Notes under the pieces: generated by a model | What the model was told of the DNA's origin: nothing | What the model saw: only the letters and a program-made list of their open reading frames with translations | Database searches by the model: none | NCBI GenBank assembly: GCA_963971225.1 | Contig: OZ020267.1 | Location: 73,209,614 to 73,273,613, forward strand | Direction of reading: 5' to 3' | Length of the DNA stretch: 64,000 nt | DNA from: Melieria omissa | Lineage: Eukaryota; Arthropoda; Insecta; Diptera; Ulidiidae | In this document: positions 46,497 to 56,779 of the stretch, piece after piece | Numbering within the stretch: position 1 is the stretch's first letter | Layout of the letters: the number at the start of each line of letters is the position of its first letter | Translations under genes and position numbers: made by a program

Positions 46497-48048
46497 AATC
46501 GATAACACTGTACAACAGCATTTCTGCAACAGAGTAACGACCATATATTCCTGAAAGAGGACGTCGTACTGATCATTTTTGCAGAACAAAGTAATAGTCC
46601 AGCACGTCTGAGTTTTTTGTAATTCACACATAAAGGTTAAAGGGGTCTCTATAGACTTTTACACGGAAAGTATAAAAACTAGAAGAGCTAGAGCTTTGAT
46701 GTCTAAGGCAAAGTTTTTCGCAATAAAAATGTGAATATTTTGTATGTACACATGAACCCCCCACCCCCTTTCTTACCCCCCTTTTTCACGATTTTCGGAA
46801 AAATTTTTCATAAAAAGCTTGTATTGAGTAAAATATTGCAAAAAATACCATATTGTCTTTTGGGAAAATATTCCCCATTCAAAAATAGGAGGGGTCTTCA
46901 AACACCAAAACTTTCTCAAAACTTCCCCCAAGGAAATAAAAAGCCTTAAACACGAAACCTTCATTAAATAATCTTTTCATAAATTGCTAATTCTGCTTGA
47001 GATATTAAGAAAAATGTTGAATATTGAAAAAAAAGCCTCATTACAACGATTTACACGATTTTGCGACTTTGAAAATACTTAAAAAAGTTTTCTGATGAGG
47101 AAAAAATACTTGATATTGGATGCTTGTTTGATGCATATTTTTGTACCGATGATACAAACATACTTTCAATTCAGACGGAATGACTTCAATTCCATTGAAC
47201 CAAATTTCATGAAATTTTGACTTAAAATCGGGAAAATATGTTAATTTCCAAGTTCTCGCTTGGCCTTCTTGGGGCTGTTTCTGATGAAAAAGTGAAAAGT
47301 TTTATCAACAAATGAAGCTACTTGAAGAATGTAGCAATCCTCGCTGAGTACGTTTGGAATTTGAATCGCAATATTGACCCATCTGCGCATTCCCGTAAAG
47401 CGAAAGCGTCTTTTTGAAATCATAAAAATTGTTTATTTTATTAAGAGAGGACTTCTTGTTTGGAGACCACCTAAACTATTATTCAATGGGAAATAGTTTT
47501 TTTTTCAATATTCAACATTTTTCTCAACATCTCAAGCAGAATTAGCAATTTATGAAAAGATTATTTAATGAAGGTTTCGTGTTTAAGGCTTTTTATTTTC
47601 TTGGGGGAAGTTTTGAGAAAGTTTTGCTGTTTGAAGACCCCTCCTATTTTTTAATGGGGAATATTTGCCCAAAAGACAATATGGTATTTCTTGCAATATT
47701 TTACTCAATACAAGCTTTTTATGAAAAATTTTTCCGAAAATCGTGAAAAAGGGGGGTAAGAAAGGGGGTGGGGGGTTCATGTGTACATACAAAATATTCA
47801 CATTTTTATTGCGAAAAACTTTGCCTTAGACATCAAAGCTCTAGCTCTTCTAGTTTTTATACTTTCCGTGTAAAAGTCTATAGAGACCCCTTTAACCTTT
47901 ATGTGTGAATTACAAAAAACTCAGACGTGCTGGACTATTACTTTGTTCTGCAAAAATGATCAGTACGACGTCCTCTTTCAGGAATATATGGTCGTTACTC
48001 TGTTGCACACAAAAAGTTTAAAATTGTTGTACTGTGTAATTATCGATT
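46497..48048. mobile_element. Large foldback element, ~510-bp arms
   Basis: The arm 46526-47034 (starting GCAACAGAGTAACGACCATA) is the near-exact reverse complement of 47497-48006. The central 462 bp (47035-47496) are unique. Weaker inverted similarity extends the ends to AATCGATAA at 46497 and TTATCGATT at 48048, with 'CACTGTACAACA'-like termini just inside. No transposase is encoded. The frames inside the arms are mirror images of one another and do not look like proteins. The right edge of the centre also weakly resembles part of the right arm (around 47455-47500 versus 47625-47670). Confidence 0.88.
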
Positions 48049-48195
48049 CATATGGATTAACTTTTTAACTTTTTTCAAAAATATTTTTAATTTTGAAATC
48101 AAAGTTAATAGATCTTCCCATCTTTTCTAACCATAATTAGTTAGCCAAACTGATTAGTCAACCAACCATAAAGGAGTTCTTTAAATTGGTATTTG

Positions 48196-49022
48196 ATGAT
48201 CGTTGTTTTAACTCTCTTCAAAGGCTAAATCTTACTAATAATCCTTTTAGATCTTATTTATTATTATTATGTGTTTAGCCTCTGAAAACACTGAACAGAA
48301 ACATTGAAGAGAATGTGTAAAACTTGAACCAATGCTTATTTGTATTTTTCCAGAACCTTTTTTTAAGAGCTTTTTTTCCTTTACCTTCCGGCTAGAGACA
48401 CATTTCTCTTACTTGAGCCATTCAATCTCCTCCGTTCTTGTAGACTTCGCCTCATTGGTTCTTTGGATTCGCCCTTGCTTCCTATTCTTGTCACTAGTAT
48501 TTAATGAGCGATCTTTTCAAAGTCCAAATCTCTGAATACACTGAACGGGAACAGTGATGGAAATGTGATAAATTTGAAGCAATGCTTCTTGGTATTTTTT
48601 CAAAACTAAGATACACTTTTCTCTAACTTGAAGTCATTCAATCTCATCTGTTCTTGTAGACTTCGCCTCATTGGTTCTTTGGATTCAACTTTTATTCCTA
48701 TACATAAAATTCTTGTAATTGGTGTTAAATGATCGTTGCTTCAACTTCATTCAAACTCAAAATCTCTGGAAACTTTGAACAGGAATATTGGTGGAAATAT
48801 GAAAAACTTGAAGCAATGCTTTTTGATATTTTACTAGAACTTAGAGACACTTTTTTCTAACTTTAACCCATTCAATCTCATCATTTGACTTCGCCTCTTT
48901 GGTTCTTTGGATTCAACTTTGATTCCTTTACCAAGCGGACATCAAAACTTTCCTCTAATCTTTTTTTACCCATTCAATTTGACAAATTTTGATTGAGTTC
49001 GCTTATTCCGTTCTTTGGATAT
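48196..49022. repeat. Tandem repeat, unit about 240 bp, roughly 3.5 copies
   Basis: A block with 'CTCTGAAAACACTGAACAGAA', 'ACTTGAAGCAATGCTT', 'CATTCAATCTCATC', 'GACTTCGCCTCATTGGTTCTTTGGATTC' in the same order (given here as short parts) starts near 48278, 48530 and 48767. A partial copy ends near 49022. No conserved frame. Confidence 0.85.
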
Positions 49023-50340
49023 CAAATTAAACGCTTTCATTTATGTTCTTTGTTACTTTTGTACTATTTAGAAAAATATTGTGTTCACTATTTTGAAAAA
49101 ATCCAAGTACTAAGTATGAAAAGTTCCTGCCATATCTGCAGTATTTCTGTTTAATCAGTGGTTCTACTTTGTGCTGACTGCTATTGCTACCTTCTCGAAC
49201 GTTCAGCAAACAAATCTGGTCATCTTAGTTATTGGTGGCATGTTGCGTACATTCATCTCCATTACATTTCATTCGGGGAAAAAACGCTGCACTCTGCGCC
49301 GCGGCAAACAGTTGCGCGCACGTAGCCGCAGCCAGCACTCGCACTGCTCAAGAATTCACAGCTTTGTGCGGAATAATTGAGCGCATTGCATTTCGCCATT
49401 TCTCGCATGCCACGTTTACACGGAAAATGCAGCAACAACGCCATAATACAAATAGAAAAAAATGCCAAGCATAACGTCAACAAAGCTAACAGATAGCAAC
49501 GGTACACGCCGACAAAGCGGCGCGAAAAGCGAAAGAACGTCAACTGCGGGTTGGCGCGCAACTGCAACCAATTTTCGCGAATGCTCAACTCACGGCGCGG
49601 CGTCTTTGCATGAAATCATTTTGCCGCACATTAATACACGCGCAACGCTTTTCAGTCTGCACCGCACTGCACTTCGCCCTTCAACAGCTTCAACCGTCAA
49701 CAACGCAGCCCAATGAATTCGTTTGCATCGGTCTGTGGGTATTTTACGCGCTGCTCTTTGTTGTTGTTGGCAATTTTACCGTTTTTCTTTTTCCAACCGT
49801 TTTCACTATCGTCGAATGCAACAACAACAACATTAGCAACAATAGCAGCCATTGCGGAATGGCAAGTGTTGCGTCTTGTGTTGTGCAACGAACAGCTCCG
49901 AATTCTTGCAACATTGCACTTTGTGGCAACATGGCTGCTCTGCTCTGCTCGTTGAAGTTCTTCTTGTTCTTGTTGCTACTATCTCTTTGGTGGCGTTGGC
50001 GGCGGTCTTGTGGCGGTATTAATGTTGATTTTGTTGTTGTTGTTGTTGTTGTTGTTAGCTACAATCACAAAATGGCGTGTAAATTGTTCGTTTATTTACT
50101 TGGCACTTGGGGAAATTGCAAAATGTGTGGCTATGTGTGTGTGTGCGTGTGTTTGTATGTCTGCAAGTTTTGTTTTTTGTGGGTCTGTGTGTTGACTTAC
50201 CTCGTAAGCACATCTTTTAACACGCTTCTAAGATGAATAGCAGAAAGTTGTCTAAACATTTTGTGTGCACAATGTAAGTTTGAATTTTCCTAATTAGGTG
50301 GAAATTTGGTGGTGAATTGCAACTGAGATCGTTTCAGAGA
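49023..50340. other. GC-richer spacer with simple repeats, no recognised gene
   Basis: The stretch 49250-49960 is less AT-rich than its surroundings. A (GTT)n run lies at about 50029-50057 and a (GT)n run near 50131-50155. A 208-codon frame at 49610-50236 is made largely of Val, Leu and Cys runs from these repeats and has no known domain. I do not call it a gene. Confidence 0.5.
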
Positions 50341-50800
50341 TCGCACTTTCACTCGGAGGCCAAATAAGCCAATTGTGAATACCTTCTTAAATGGTTCTGG
50401 AGCTAACTAATCAGTCTCAATCGTTCTCTTCGTTCCTTGCTACTCCAGAGTGGCCCGGAACCCAGCAGAGAGTGACTTGGTGATATCTTAAAAAGTAGTG
50501 CGGCAACTCTGCACTACTTTTGATTTCACCACTGCTAATTCCTCACTATCTACGAAGATTGTGAAATCTATGGGGAACAATCCACTGTTACGGATTAGTT
50601 CAGCAGCTTTTCAGATTGCAAAGATCTCCGCCTGAAAGATACTACAGAGGTCCGGGAGTCTGAATGAACTTTGGGTCCATAGTACGTCTGAGTGGAGACC
50701 AGCTCATATAGCTTCATCCATCTTAGAGTCGTCGATGAAAACGGTGATGGATGCGTCTCTTTTCACACCCGTAGTTCCCATTCCGCTCTTGTGGGATAAG
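50341..50800 (-). pseudogene. RNase H remnant of a non-LTR retrotransposon
   Basis: The minus-strand translation of about 50755-50420 shows a decayed RNase H domain of I/Jockey type: 'ITVFIDDSKMDEA', 'SIFQAEIFAI' with a stop next to it, 'FTIFVDSEELAVV', and a 'AGFRATLE-QGT' relic of the usual 'WVPGHSG--GNE' block. Several in-frame stops show it is dead. The right end of the similarity (50345-50430) recurs at 35870-35960. Confidence 0.7.
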
Positions 50801-52000
50801 AAGTAGTTGCGCGCGTATCAAAATCCGAGTGTAGGATCCGTGCTGTAATTTAACTGATACTCTAGGCCGAGTAGGCCCGACAAATGACCTTAAAGTTCCT
50901 TAGTGTAAATAAGTATGCTCTGTAAAGATTACTTCCATAAAATAATTTTAAAAAAATATCAAAATATACAAAACTTTACAAAGTAAAAAGTTCAAATGGG
51001 ACTTAAATCTCCCATTGGTCGTTACAGGTCCCAAGTGTTTATTTTAATTTAAACAAAACTTAGTATTTTCAACACAATCTTTAGCCTCAAAACTTTACAT
51101 CTTCTTTGGCTTATTTAAGCATTTCCATTGCCTACTTTAGGACTTTAAGGCTAAACCGCACTGCCACTGTTTGGGTTGCTGTGCTGCGACGCCAAATGTT
51201 TGCCTGTCAGCCATTCAATTCCATTGAGAGCGTGTCTTTCACGCTACGGCAGCAACGTGCGCACACCCTCTCCTCTCAACCCCCCCCCCCCCACGCCACC
51301 CTTCATACTGCTGCGCACGAACGCTAAGCGTATCAGCTGCAAAGTGCTCGCATGTTAAAGCGCTGTAAATTCAATGCGTCAAGTCTTCGACGTGCGGACA
51401 AGTAACACGTTTCCCGACCGGCTGTCGTTTGCATGAAAAATAAACGCCGCAAGCTGGTGTGTTGCATGCAATCGGAAAATGCTGCACGTTGCCAAGTGTT
51501 ACTCAAGCAAAAACAGCAACTAGCAATGCACCCCAACTAGAGCCAACGTGCAGCACGCATGCACACACATACCACTACAGCTGTGACCATGGCTCACAAC
51601 CATTGATCAGTGGGCAAAAATAGCGAAAATAGTTTTCATAAAATTTGTATCAGATTTGATTCAGCTATCGATTGTTTCAAAACCTAGAACCCAAAAATGG
51701 ATTTGAAGTGGTCAGTGTGGACTTAACTATTACTTTATTAAAGGGGATCTGCGTTTGAACTCACAAGAAATCAAACCTCACTACTACTACTAGAAGATTC
51801 ATTGAGATTCCAAAAGAAGAATTTAGGTCCTTCTTTTTGGGGGACCCTTTTGATCTATCTGGGATAACTGGACAAACTTCAGTAGTTTCCTTATGTTGAA
51901 TGATCCAAAGTCAAGTACTTTTGCACTAAGGTCAAATATTTTTAAATATTTTTGTTTAATTTATTTATTTTCTATTATTTTATTTTTCTTTAAGTTATTT
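50801..52000. other. Spacer without recognised genes
   Basis: Contains a C-run near 51281-51291 and short frames only. Confidence 0.5.
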
Positions 52001-52392
52001 CATTTCATTTTATTTTATTTTATTTTATTTTATTTTATTTTATTTTATTTTATTTTATTTTATTTTATTTTATTTTATTTTATTTTATTTTATTTTATTT
52101 TATTTTATTTTATTTTATTTTATTTTATTTTATTTTATTTTATTTTATTTTATTTTATTTTATTTTATTTTATTTTATTTTATTTTATTTTATTTTATTT
52201 TATTTTATTTTATTTTATTTTATTTTATTTTATTTTATTTCATTTCATTTTATTTTATTTTATTTTATTTTATTTTATTTTATTTTATTTTATTTTATAT
52301 TATTTTATTTTATTTTATTTTATTTTATTTTATTTTATTTTATTTTATTTTATTTTATTTTATTTTATTTTATTTTATTTTATTTTATTTTA
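52001..52392. repeat. (ATTTT)n array, ~390 bp
   Basis: The longest uninterrupted (TTTTA)n array in the window, with three variant units (TTTCA near 52240-52246 and TTTATA near 52298). It generates an artificial 166-codon frame of FILFY repeats. Confidence 0.97.
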
Positions 52393-53454
52393 AATATTTT
52401 CAATAAAATTCAAACCGTTTTCTTTATTTTATTAATTTTTATATGAACTGACACCACTGTGCAACGCCATGTTTCGATGTATCAAATGTGACGTCAACAC
52501 TTTCTGTGCACGCACAAAGAGTTCAACCAAAACAAGTGTATTGATGTCGTCTAAATATGTACATATATGTCTGTATGTGCGTGTGTGTTGCAATGCGTTA
52601 GTGAAAAATTGCCAAAAGTGACAATTGTTGCAAACATTGTTGGTAACATTTTGTTGTTGTTGTTCTCATGCTTATTACAATGTTGAGCTGTTGAATTGAA
52701 TTTTGTTGTTATTGTTGTTGTTGTTGTCGTAGTCAATGAGAACGCAGCGCAAGTATCATGTTGACACATTTTAATTAAATTTAACTATCTTTGTTATAAT
52801 TTCAAATGACACGCCACGGTCACCGCATGGCCACAGCCAAACTCCGCACAAAATGCACAAATAAAGTGTCACCAACACGCAACGCACACCAACAACAAAA
52901 ACGAAATTAAATAAGAAGTCAGAAAATAGCTTCGCCTGGTTGATTTCATTGCAGTGCGGCGCCGATGACGGGCGGTTGCAGTTGGCCGAAAAAGCGTCTG
53001 CTGCAACATAACGCTGTCGCATGCAACGCGCGCACAAAGCACTACACAACAATGTCGCCACTCCTACGCGACGTGAAAATGCAGCACACTTCATTTTTGC
53101 CGCGTCAGCGCCGCTGCCCGCTGCGGTTGTCGCTGAGCGCCGACACTGCTAACGCAAATGTCTTTCGGTAGCCTTCGTGGCAATATGGCACGCCATTTTG
53201 TGCCCCATTCCTTGCACTTACACACACACACACACACAGACACATTGTTGAGTATCGCTGCGCAACATAATTTTGTTTTCGGCGCACATAAAAAATAATA
53301 TTCCAATAAAATTAAATTTTATTAAAAGCCAAAAGTCAAAAGTGCCTTGCAAATGACTTATTTATGCAGTTAATTGTGGCAATAATGTGCGCCACTTGCT
53401 GCAGCTTTACTGCGTTTCGTGTTAGTGTGCGAGTCAGATTGTGCGAGCGAGCTT
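52393..53454. other. Spacer, partly GC-rich, no recognised gene
   Basis: (GTT)n runs lie near 52650-52665 and 52703-52727, and a (CA)n run near 53222-53242. The block 52930-53180 is GC-rich, but its frames on both strands lack recognisable products. Confidence 0.5.
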
Positions 53455-53527
53455 TAAAAATGTTGTAAAAAGAACGAGTAAAGTGCATTTTCAGTTTAGC
53501 GTTGAAGCGGTGCGATAAGTTAATAAA

Positions 53528-53577
53528 ATGAATTTTACAATTTCCAAATTGCTGTGCTTACTTTTTAGTATCGGTCG
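53528..53577 (+). CDS. Possible first coding exon with a signal peptide
   Basis: ATG at 53528 opens MNFTISKLLCLLFSIGR. A short N-region with one Lys is followed by a hydrophobic core, as in a secretory signal peptide. GTATAT at 53578 could be a splice donor. Upstream, about 53420-53527 is A-rich and leader-like. The frame otherwise ends after about 25 codons. No partner exon is recognised in the window, so this is a weak call based on local pattern only. Confidence 0.2.
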
Positions 53578-53974
53578 GTATATAACTCATAAACTTTCAA
53601 ATGCATGAACAAACAATGAAATATTGTTTGTTTGTAAATTCATGATTTCTCCAATAAATGCCTCTATTGCCTGATTTGTATCTTGCAGATGACATTAGAT
53701 AGATAAGATTTCGTACTATTAAATAACATTTCAGACAGTTTTGTGATAGTTTAACTCAGTTTTGTTTGAGCGCGCGTCAAACATTGACACCAGCAAAGAG
53801 AAAATATGACCTTAAAGTTTTTCCCCAGTAAAAACGAGAACATAAATCGGGCAGCTGAATATGTGAATAGTGTAAATGATTCCAAACTGTAACAACCAGT
53901 CATAAGTTACTTAGGTTTTGTCAATTTCATTCCAAAAATTTTGAAGTCAAACATGCAACACAATAAAATCATGG

Positions 53975-54835
53975 AAATCCTCGAGTCCTGGCATCAATTA
54001 AGAACTGTTTCAATATCCCAGGAATTAAATCATCGCAAACATTGTAGAAATCATTTGGAATCATTTCAATAAGGCTGAGCACAACATGAAGTTTGAGGTA
54101 TTCGAGCCACACGAAATAACGTCAAAAATCTCGTTCAGCGAATTTCGAAACGCTACTGCGTTGCAACTAAGAAACTCTGCTCATTTCTGAAACGAATGGA
54201 TTCTGATGGTAACGTCAAGTAAAAACGGTTGTGGTGGAATCACATTGAGCAATTTTGACGATCAGGAAGATTTTGCTGTGTGCTAGTTGGGATTGACACG
54301 GAGTCGTCTACTATGAGCTTATACACTACGACCAAACTCTTAACTTGGACCTGTTCGGTCAACAATTGGACCGTTTGAAGCAAGAAAATACCCAGAAGTG
54401 GCGCTAGCTTTGGCCTATAGGAGAGGAATTGGAAATTTCATCAGAGCAACGTCATCTATAGTGACTCATCAAAAGCTCACAAAGTTGAATAAGAAGGTTT
54501 TTATGCATCTAACTTATAGTACGAAGGATTTTATTTGGGGGTGTTTGCGTACCACTTTTCAATCCAATACTATTTGAAACCATAGTTTTCACCAGCTTGA
54601 ACCCCCAAACGTACCCCCTGTGTGCGGCACTGGACCTGGAACCAAGTGATTATCGTCTGTTTCTGTCTATGACGCAGGATTTTGCTAGTGAAGTTTCTGT
54701 TTCAAGCAAAGATTATGAAAGTCTATTGTCCTTGTTTGTTGCTACTGGGGACGAAGGTTTCCATGAGATTTTTCAATAATGGAACTTCCTTCAAAATGGC
54801 AAAAATTTATTGAACAACACAGAGCATAATTTACT
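53975..54835 (+). pseudogene. Mariner transposase pseudogene with an inserted repeat
   Basis: Decayed mariner transposase on the + strand. An HTH-region relic ('TVSISQELNHR') lies near 54005, then 'CSFLKRMDSDG' near 54178, 'YYELIHYDQTLNLDLFGQQL' near 54312, and a C-terminal block ('DLEPSDYRLFLSM', then 'SSKDYESLLSLFVATGDEGF') at 54634-54765. Many stops and frameshifts are present. Between the catalytic core and the C-terminal block, about 54536-54625 is foreign sequence, similar to the dispersed repeat at 58415-58500. So a second element entered the mariner copy. Terminal repeats were not found. Confidence 0.72.
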
Positions 54836-54952
54836 TAAATCACATCATTCTTTCTATGCTAAGAAAATCCCCTAAGTTCACGCAAAAATTGTTTACTGTT
54901 TGATTTTAAGAATCAAAATTAGCCCCAAAAAAATGTGTACCTAGTTTATCCG

Positions 54953-55198
54953 AATCTAAAGTACCAAAGACAGTTTCAATGGGATAATTCTAAGACAAAC
55001 TTTGAATATTGAAAGACAAAATTTGAATATTTTGAACGTCTTCTAGGTCGATTTGAAATTGTTATCTAAATCTGAAGTACCAAAGACGGTTTCAATACGA
55101 TAAATCGAAAGCCACAGAAAGGCAAACTTTGAATAATTATTGTTTATTTTTTATATATTTTCCGACATTATTTTGAACGTCACTTAGGTGGACTTGAG
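54953..55198. repeat. Two-copy tandem duplication, ~115-130 bp
   Basis: 'AAAGTACCAAAGACAGTTTCAAT' (given as a 5' motif of the unit near 54957) recurs near 55075. Both copies go on through 'GGCAAACTTTGAATA' and 'ATTTTGAACGTC' type blocks. The second copy carries an extra AT-rich stretch. Confidence 0.65.
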
Positions 55199-55432
55199 TG
55201 TCGTCAAGAATCTCTGGAACAGTAAAATTGTGGTACGAAACTTTGATTTCTTTAGGACCACTAAAGAAAGTCTGCCTCTCTTTGGGTTCCATCACATTGT
55301 GGCATGAGACGGCAGACAAACTGACTAAAGAAGTAGCAGCTTTAAAGGAAGAACTACTCCGGTTATGCTATCTCTTACAATATTATAGAGGAGAAACAGA
55401 TAATGAACTTTAGGCTATCGTAATAAGAAAGA

Positions 55433-55785
55433 AAGAAAGGATATTCTGGCCCACGACAATTAGTAACGACGAGCTGTGGAAGATTACCAATGAGGAGCCC
55501 ATTCTGAGGCAAATAAAGCGCAGAAAATGGAAATGGATAGGTTATACTCTAAGAAAACCTCCCGACAGCATCACGAGAATGGCACTGGACTGGTACCCGC
55601 AAGGGAGTAGAAGTCGCGGTAGACCAAAAAACACCTGGAGAAGGTCGACCCTACGCAAACTAGCCGCTGTTAATACCACATAGGACGGCGCAAAAACCAC
55701 AGCCCAGAATCGTGTACGATGGAAGAGTCTTCTTGAGGCCCTATGCTCCGGTGAGGAGTGAACAAGGAATAAAAATAAAAAAATA
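55433..55785 (+). pseudogene. 3' end of an RTE-type non-LTR retrotransposon
   Basis: The + strand translation reads 'RIFWPTTISNDELWKIT', 'RRKWKWIGYTLRKPPDSITR', 'GSRSRGRPKNTWRR' and 'TAQNRVRWKSLLEALCS', with a stop at 55764 or shortly before and an A-rich tail to about 55785. This is the familiar C-terminus of RTE-like reverse transcriptases. One in-frame stop (about 55681) interrupts it. The 5' side is truncated, as is usual for LINE insertions. Confidence 0.75.
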
Positions 55786-55796
55786 AGAAAGTGTAA

Positions 55797-56460
55797 GGAT
55801 TTGAGTACTTGTATGTTTAGTAAAATCTTTTAGCCCATGTTTGCTCGAAACAAAACTAACAAACAAAAATATATTCTCAGTCTCTCTCGAAAGTCTGATA
55901 GGTTTGATAACTAACAAAGCAAGGATCAGTTGGTCTCTGCTCAAAGATCTTCTCAGTGTCTCTCGACTAACTGATCATTGCTTTGTTAGTTGTCATACCT
56001 AGTAGACCTTCGAGGGAGACTGAGAATATAATTGGTTTGTGTTGAGTAAAGTTGGGTCTCAAAATTTTACTAGTCGTACAACACAAGGATCAATTAGTCT
56101 TTGTTCGAAGGTCTTTTCAGTCTCTCTCGAAGGTCTGATAGGTATGACAACTAACAAAGCAAGGATCAGTTAGTCCTTGCTTTTTAGTTCAGGGTTCAGT
56201 TAGTCCTTGCTTTTTAGTTATCGTACCTATCAGACCTTCGAGAGAGACTGAGAAGACCTTCGAACAAAGACTAACTGGTCCTTGCTTTGTACGACTAGTA
56301 AAACTTTGAGGCCCAAGTTTACTCAACACAAACCAATTATATTCTCAGTCTCCCTCGAAGGTCTACTAGTAGACCGTCAAGAGAGACTGAACATATAAGA
56401 AATTGGTATTGTTTGGAGCAAACTTGAGCCAAAAGATTTTACTAATCCTACAAACATCTG
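55797..56460. repeat. Compound (nested) inverted repeat
   Basis: The inner arms, about 55998-56157 and 56217-56371, pair through 'CTAGTAGACCTTCGAGG', 'TTGGTTTGTGTTGAGTAAA' and 'GTCTGATAGGTA' blocks. An outer pair, about 55797-55900 and 56360-56460, pairs through 'TTAGTAAAATCTTTT'. The motif 'TCTCAGTCTCTCTCGAA' recurs many times in both orientations. It could fold into a large cruciform. No transposase is present. Confidence 0.78.
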
Positions 56461-56770
56461 TAAGCACTATTTGCATCCCGAGGAGGAAGAAACAATAGAA
56501 CATGTGCTGCGTCACTGCCCAGCCATGACAAGAATGCAATATACAAATCTTGAGTACTTCCTTTGTGGGTTCTCTACACGGTACGGCAGAAACCCCTTTG
56601 AAAGGTCTAAAATTGTGTGTACACCAAAGGATGGACTTTTTTTCTTTGTAGACCAAATGAAATTAGTTCAGAAATGATGAAATGATGAAATATGTAAATA
56701 ATACTCACCATTGTTTCTATCTGAGGCGTATTCGCCGCCGTCACAACCTAACCTAACATAAGTTGACTAT
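56458..56770 (+). pseudogene. 3' end of a Jockey/I-type non-LTR retrotransposon
   Basis: The frame at 56471-56677 begins 'HPEEEETIEHVLRHCPAM', preceded by a CKHYL-like stretch. This is a CCHC-type zinc-binding tail common to the C-termini of Jockey and I elements. The downstream (ATGAAATG) repeats and AACCTAACCTAAC near 56740 look like its 3' untranslated end. No reverse transcriptase is present, so the copy is 5'-truncated. Confidence 0.62.
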
Positions 56771-56779
56771 TATAAATAG

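Noticed and set aside
46731..47801. Paired, nearly identical proteins on opposite strands starting MNILYVHMNPPPPF
   Set aside because: Mirror-image readings of the foldback arms. They lack domain features and would not be expected to be expressed as proteins.
49610..50236. 208-codon frame with hydrophobic stretches that looks like a membrane protein
   Set aside because: Its hydrophobic runs come from (GTT)n and (GT)n simple repeats and T-rich DNA. Overlapping frames of similar length occur on both strands, and no family motif is present.
51893..52393. 166-codon frame rich in FILFY
   Set aside because: Same artefact as above, from the array at 52,001-52,392.
55198..55413. 71-codon frame upstream of the RTE-type fragment (MSSRISGTVKLWYE...)
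   Set aside because: Considered as an upstream part of the retrotransposon, but I find no reverse-transcriptase motif and it overlaps the two-copy AT-rich duplication.
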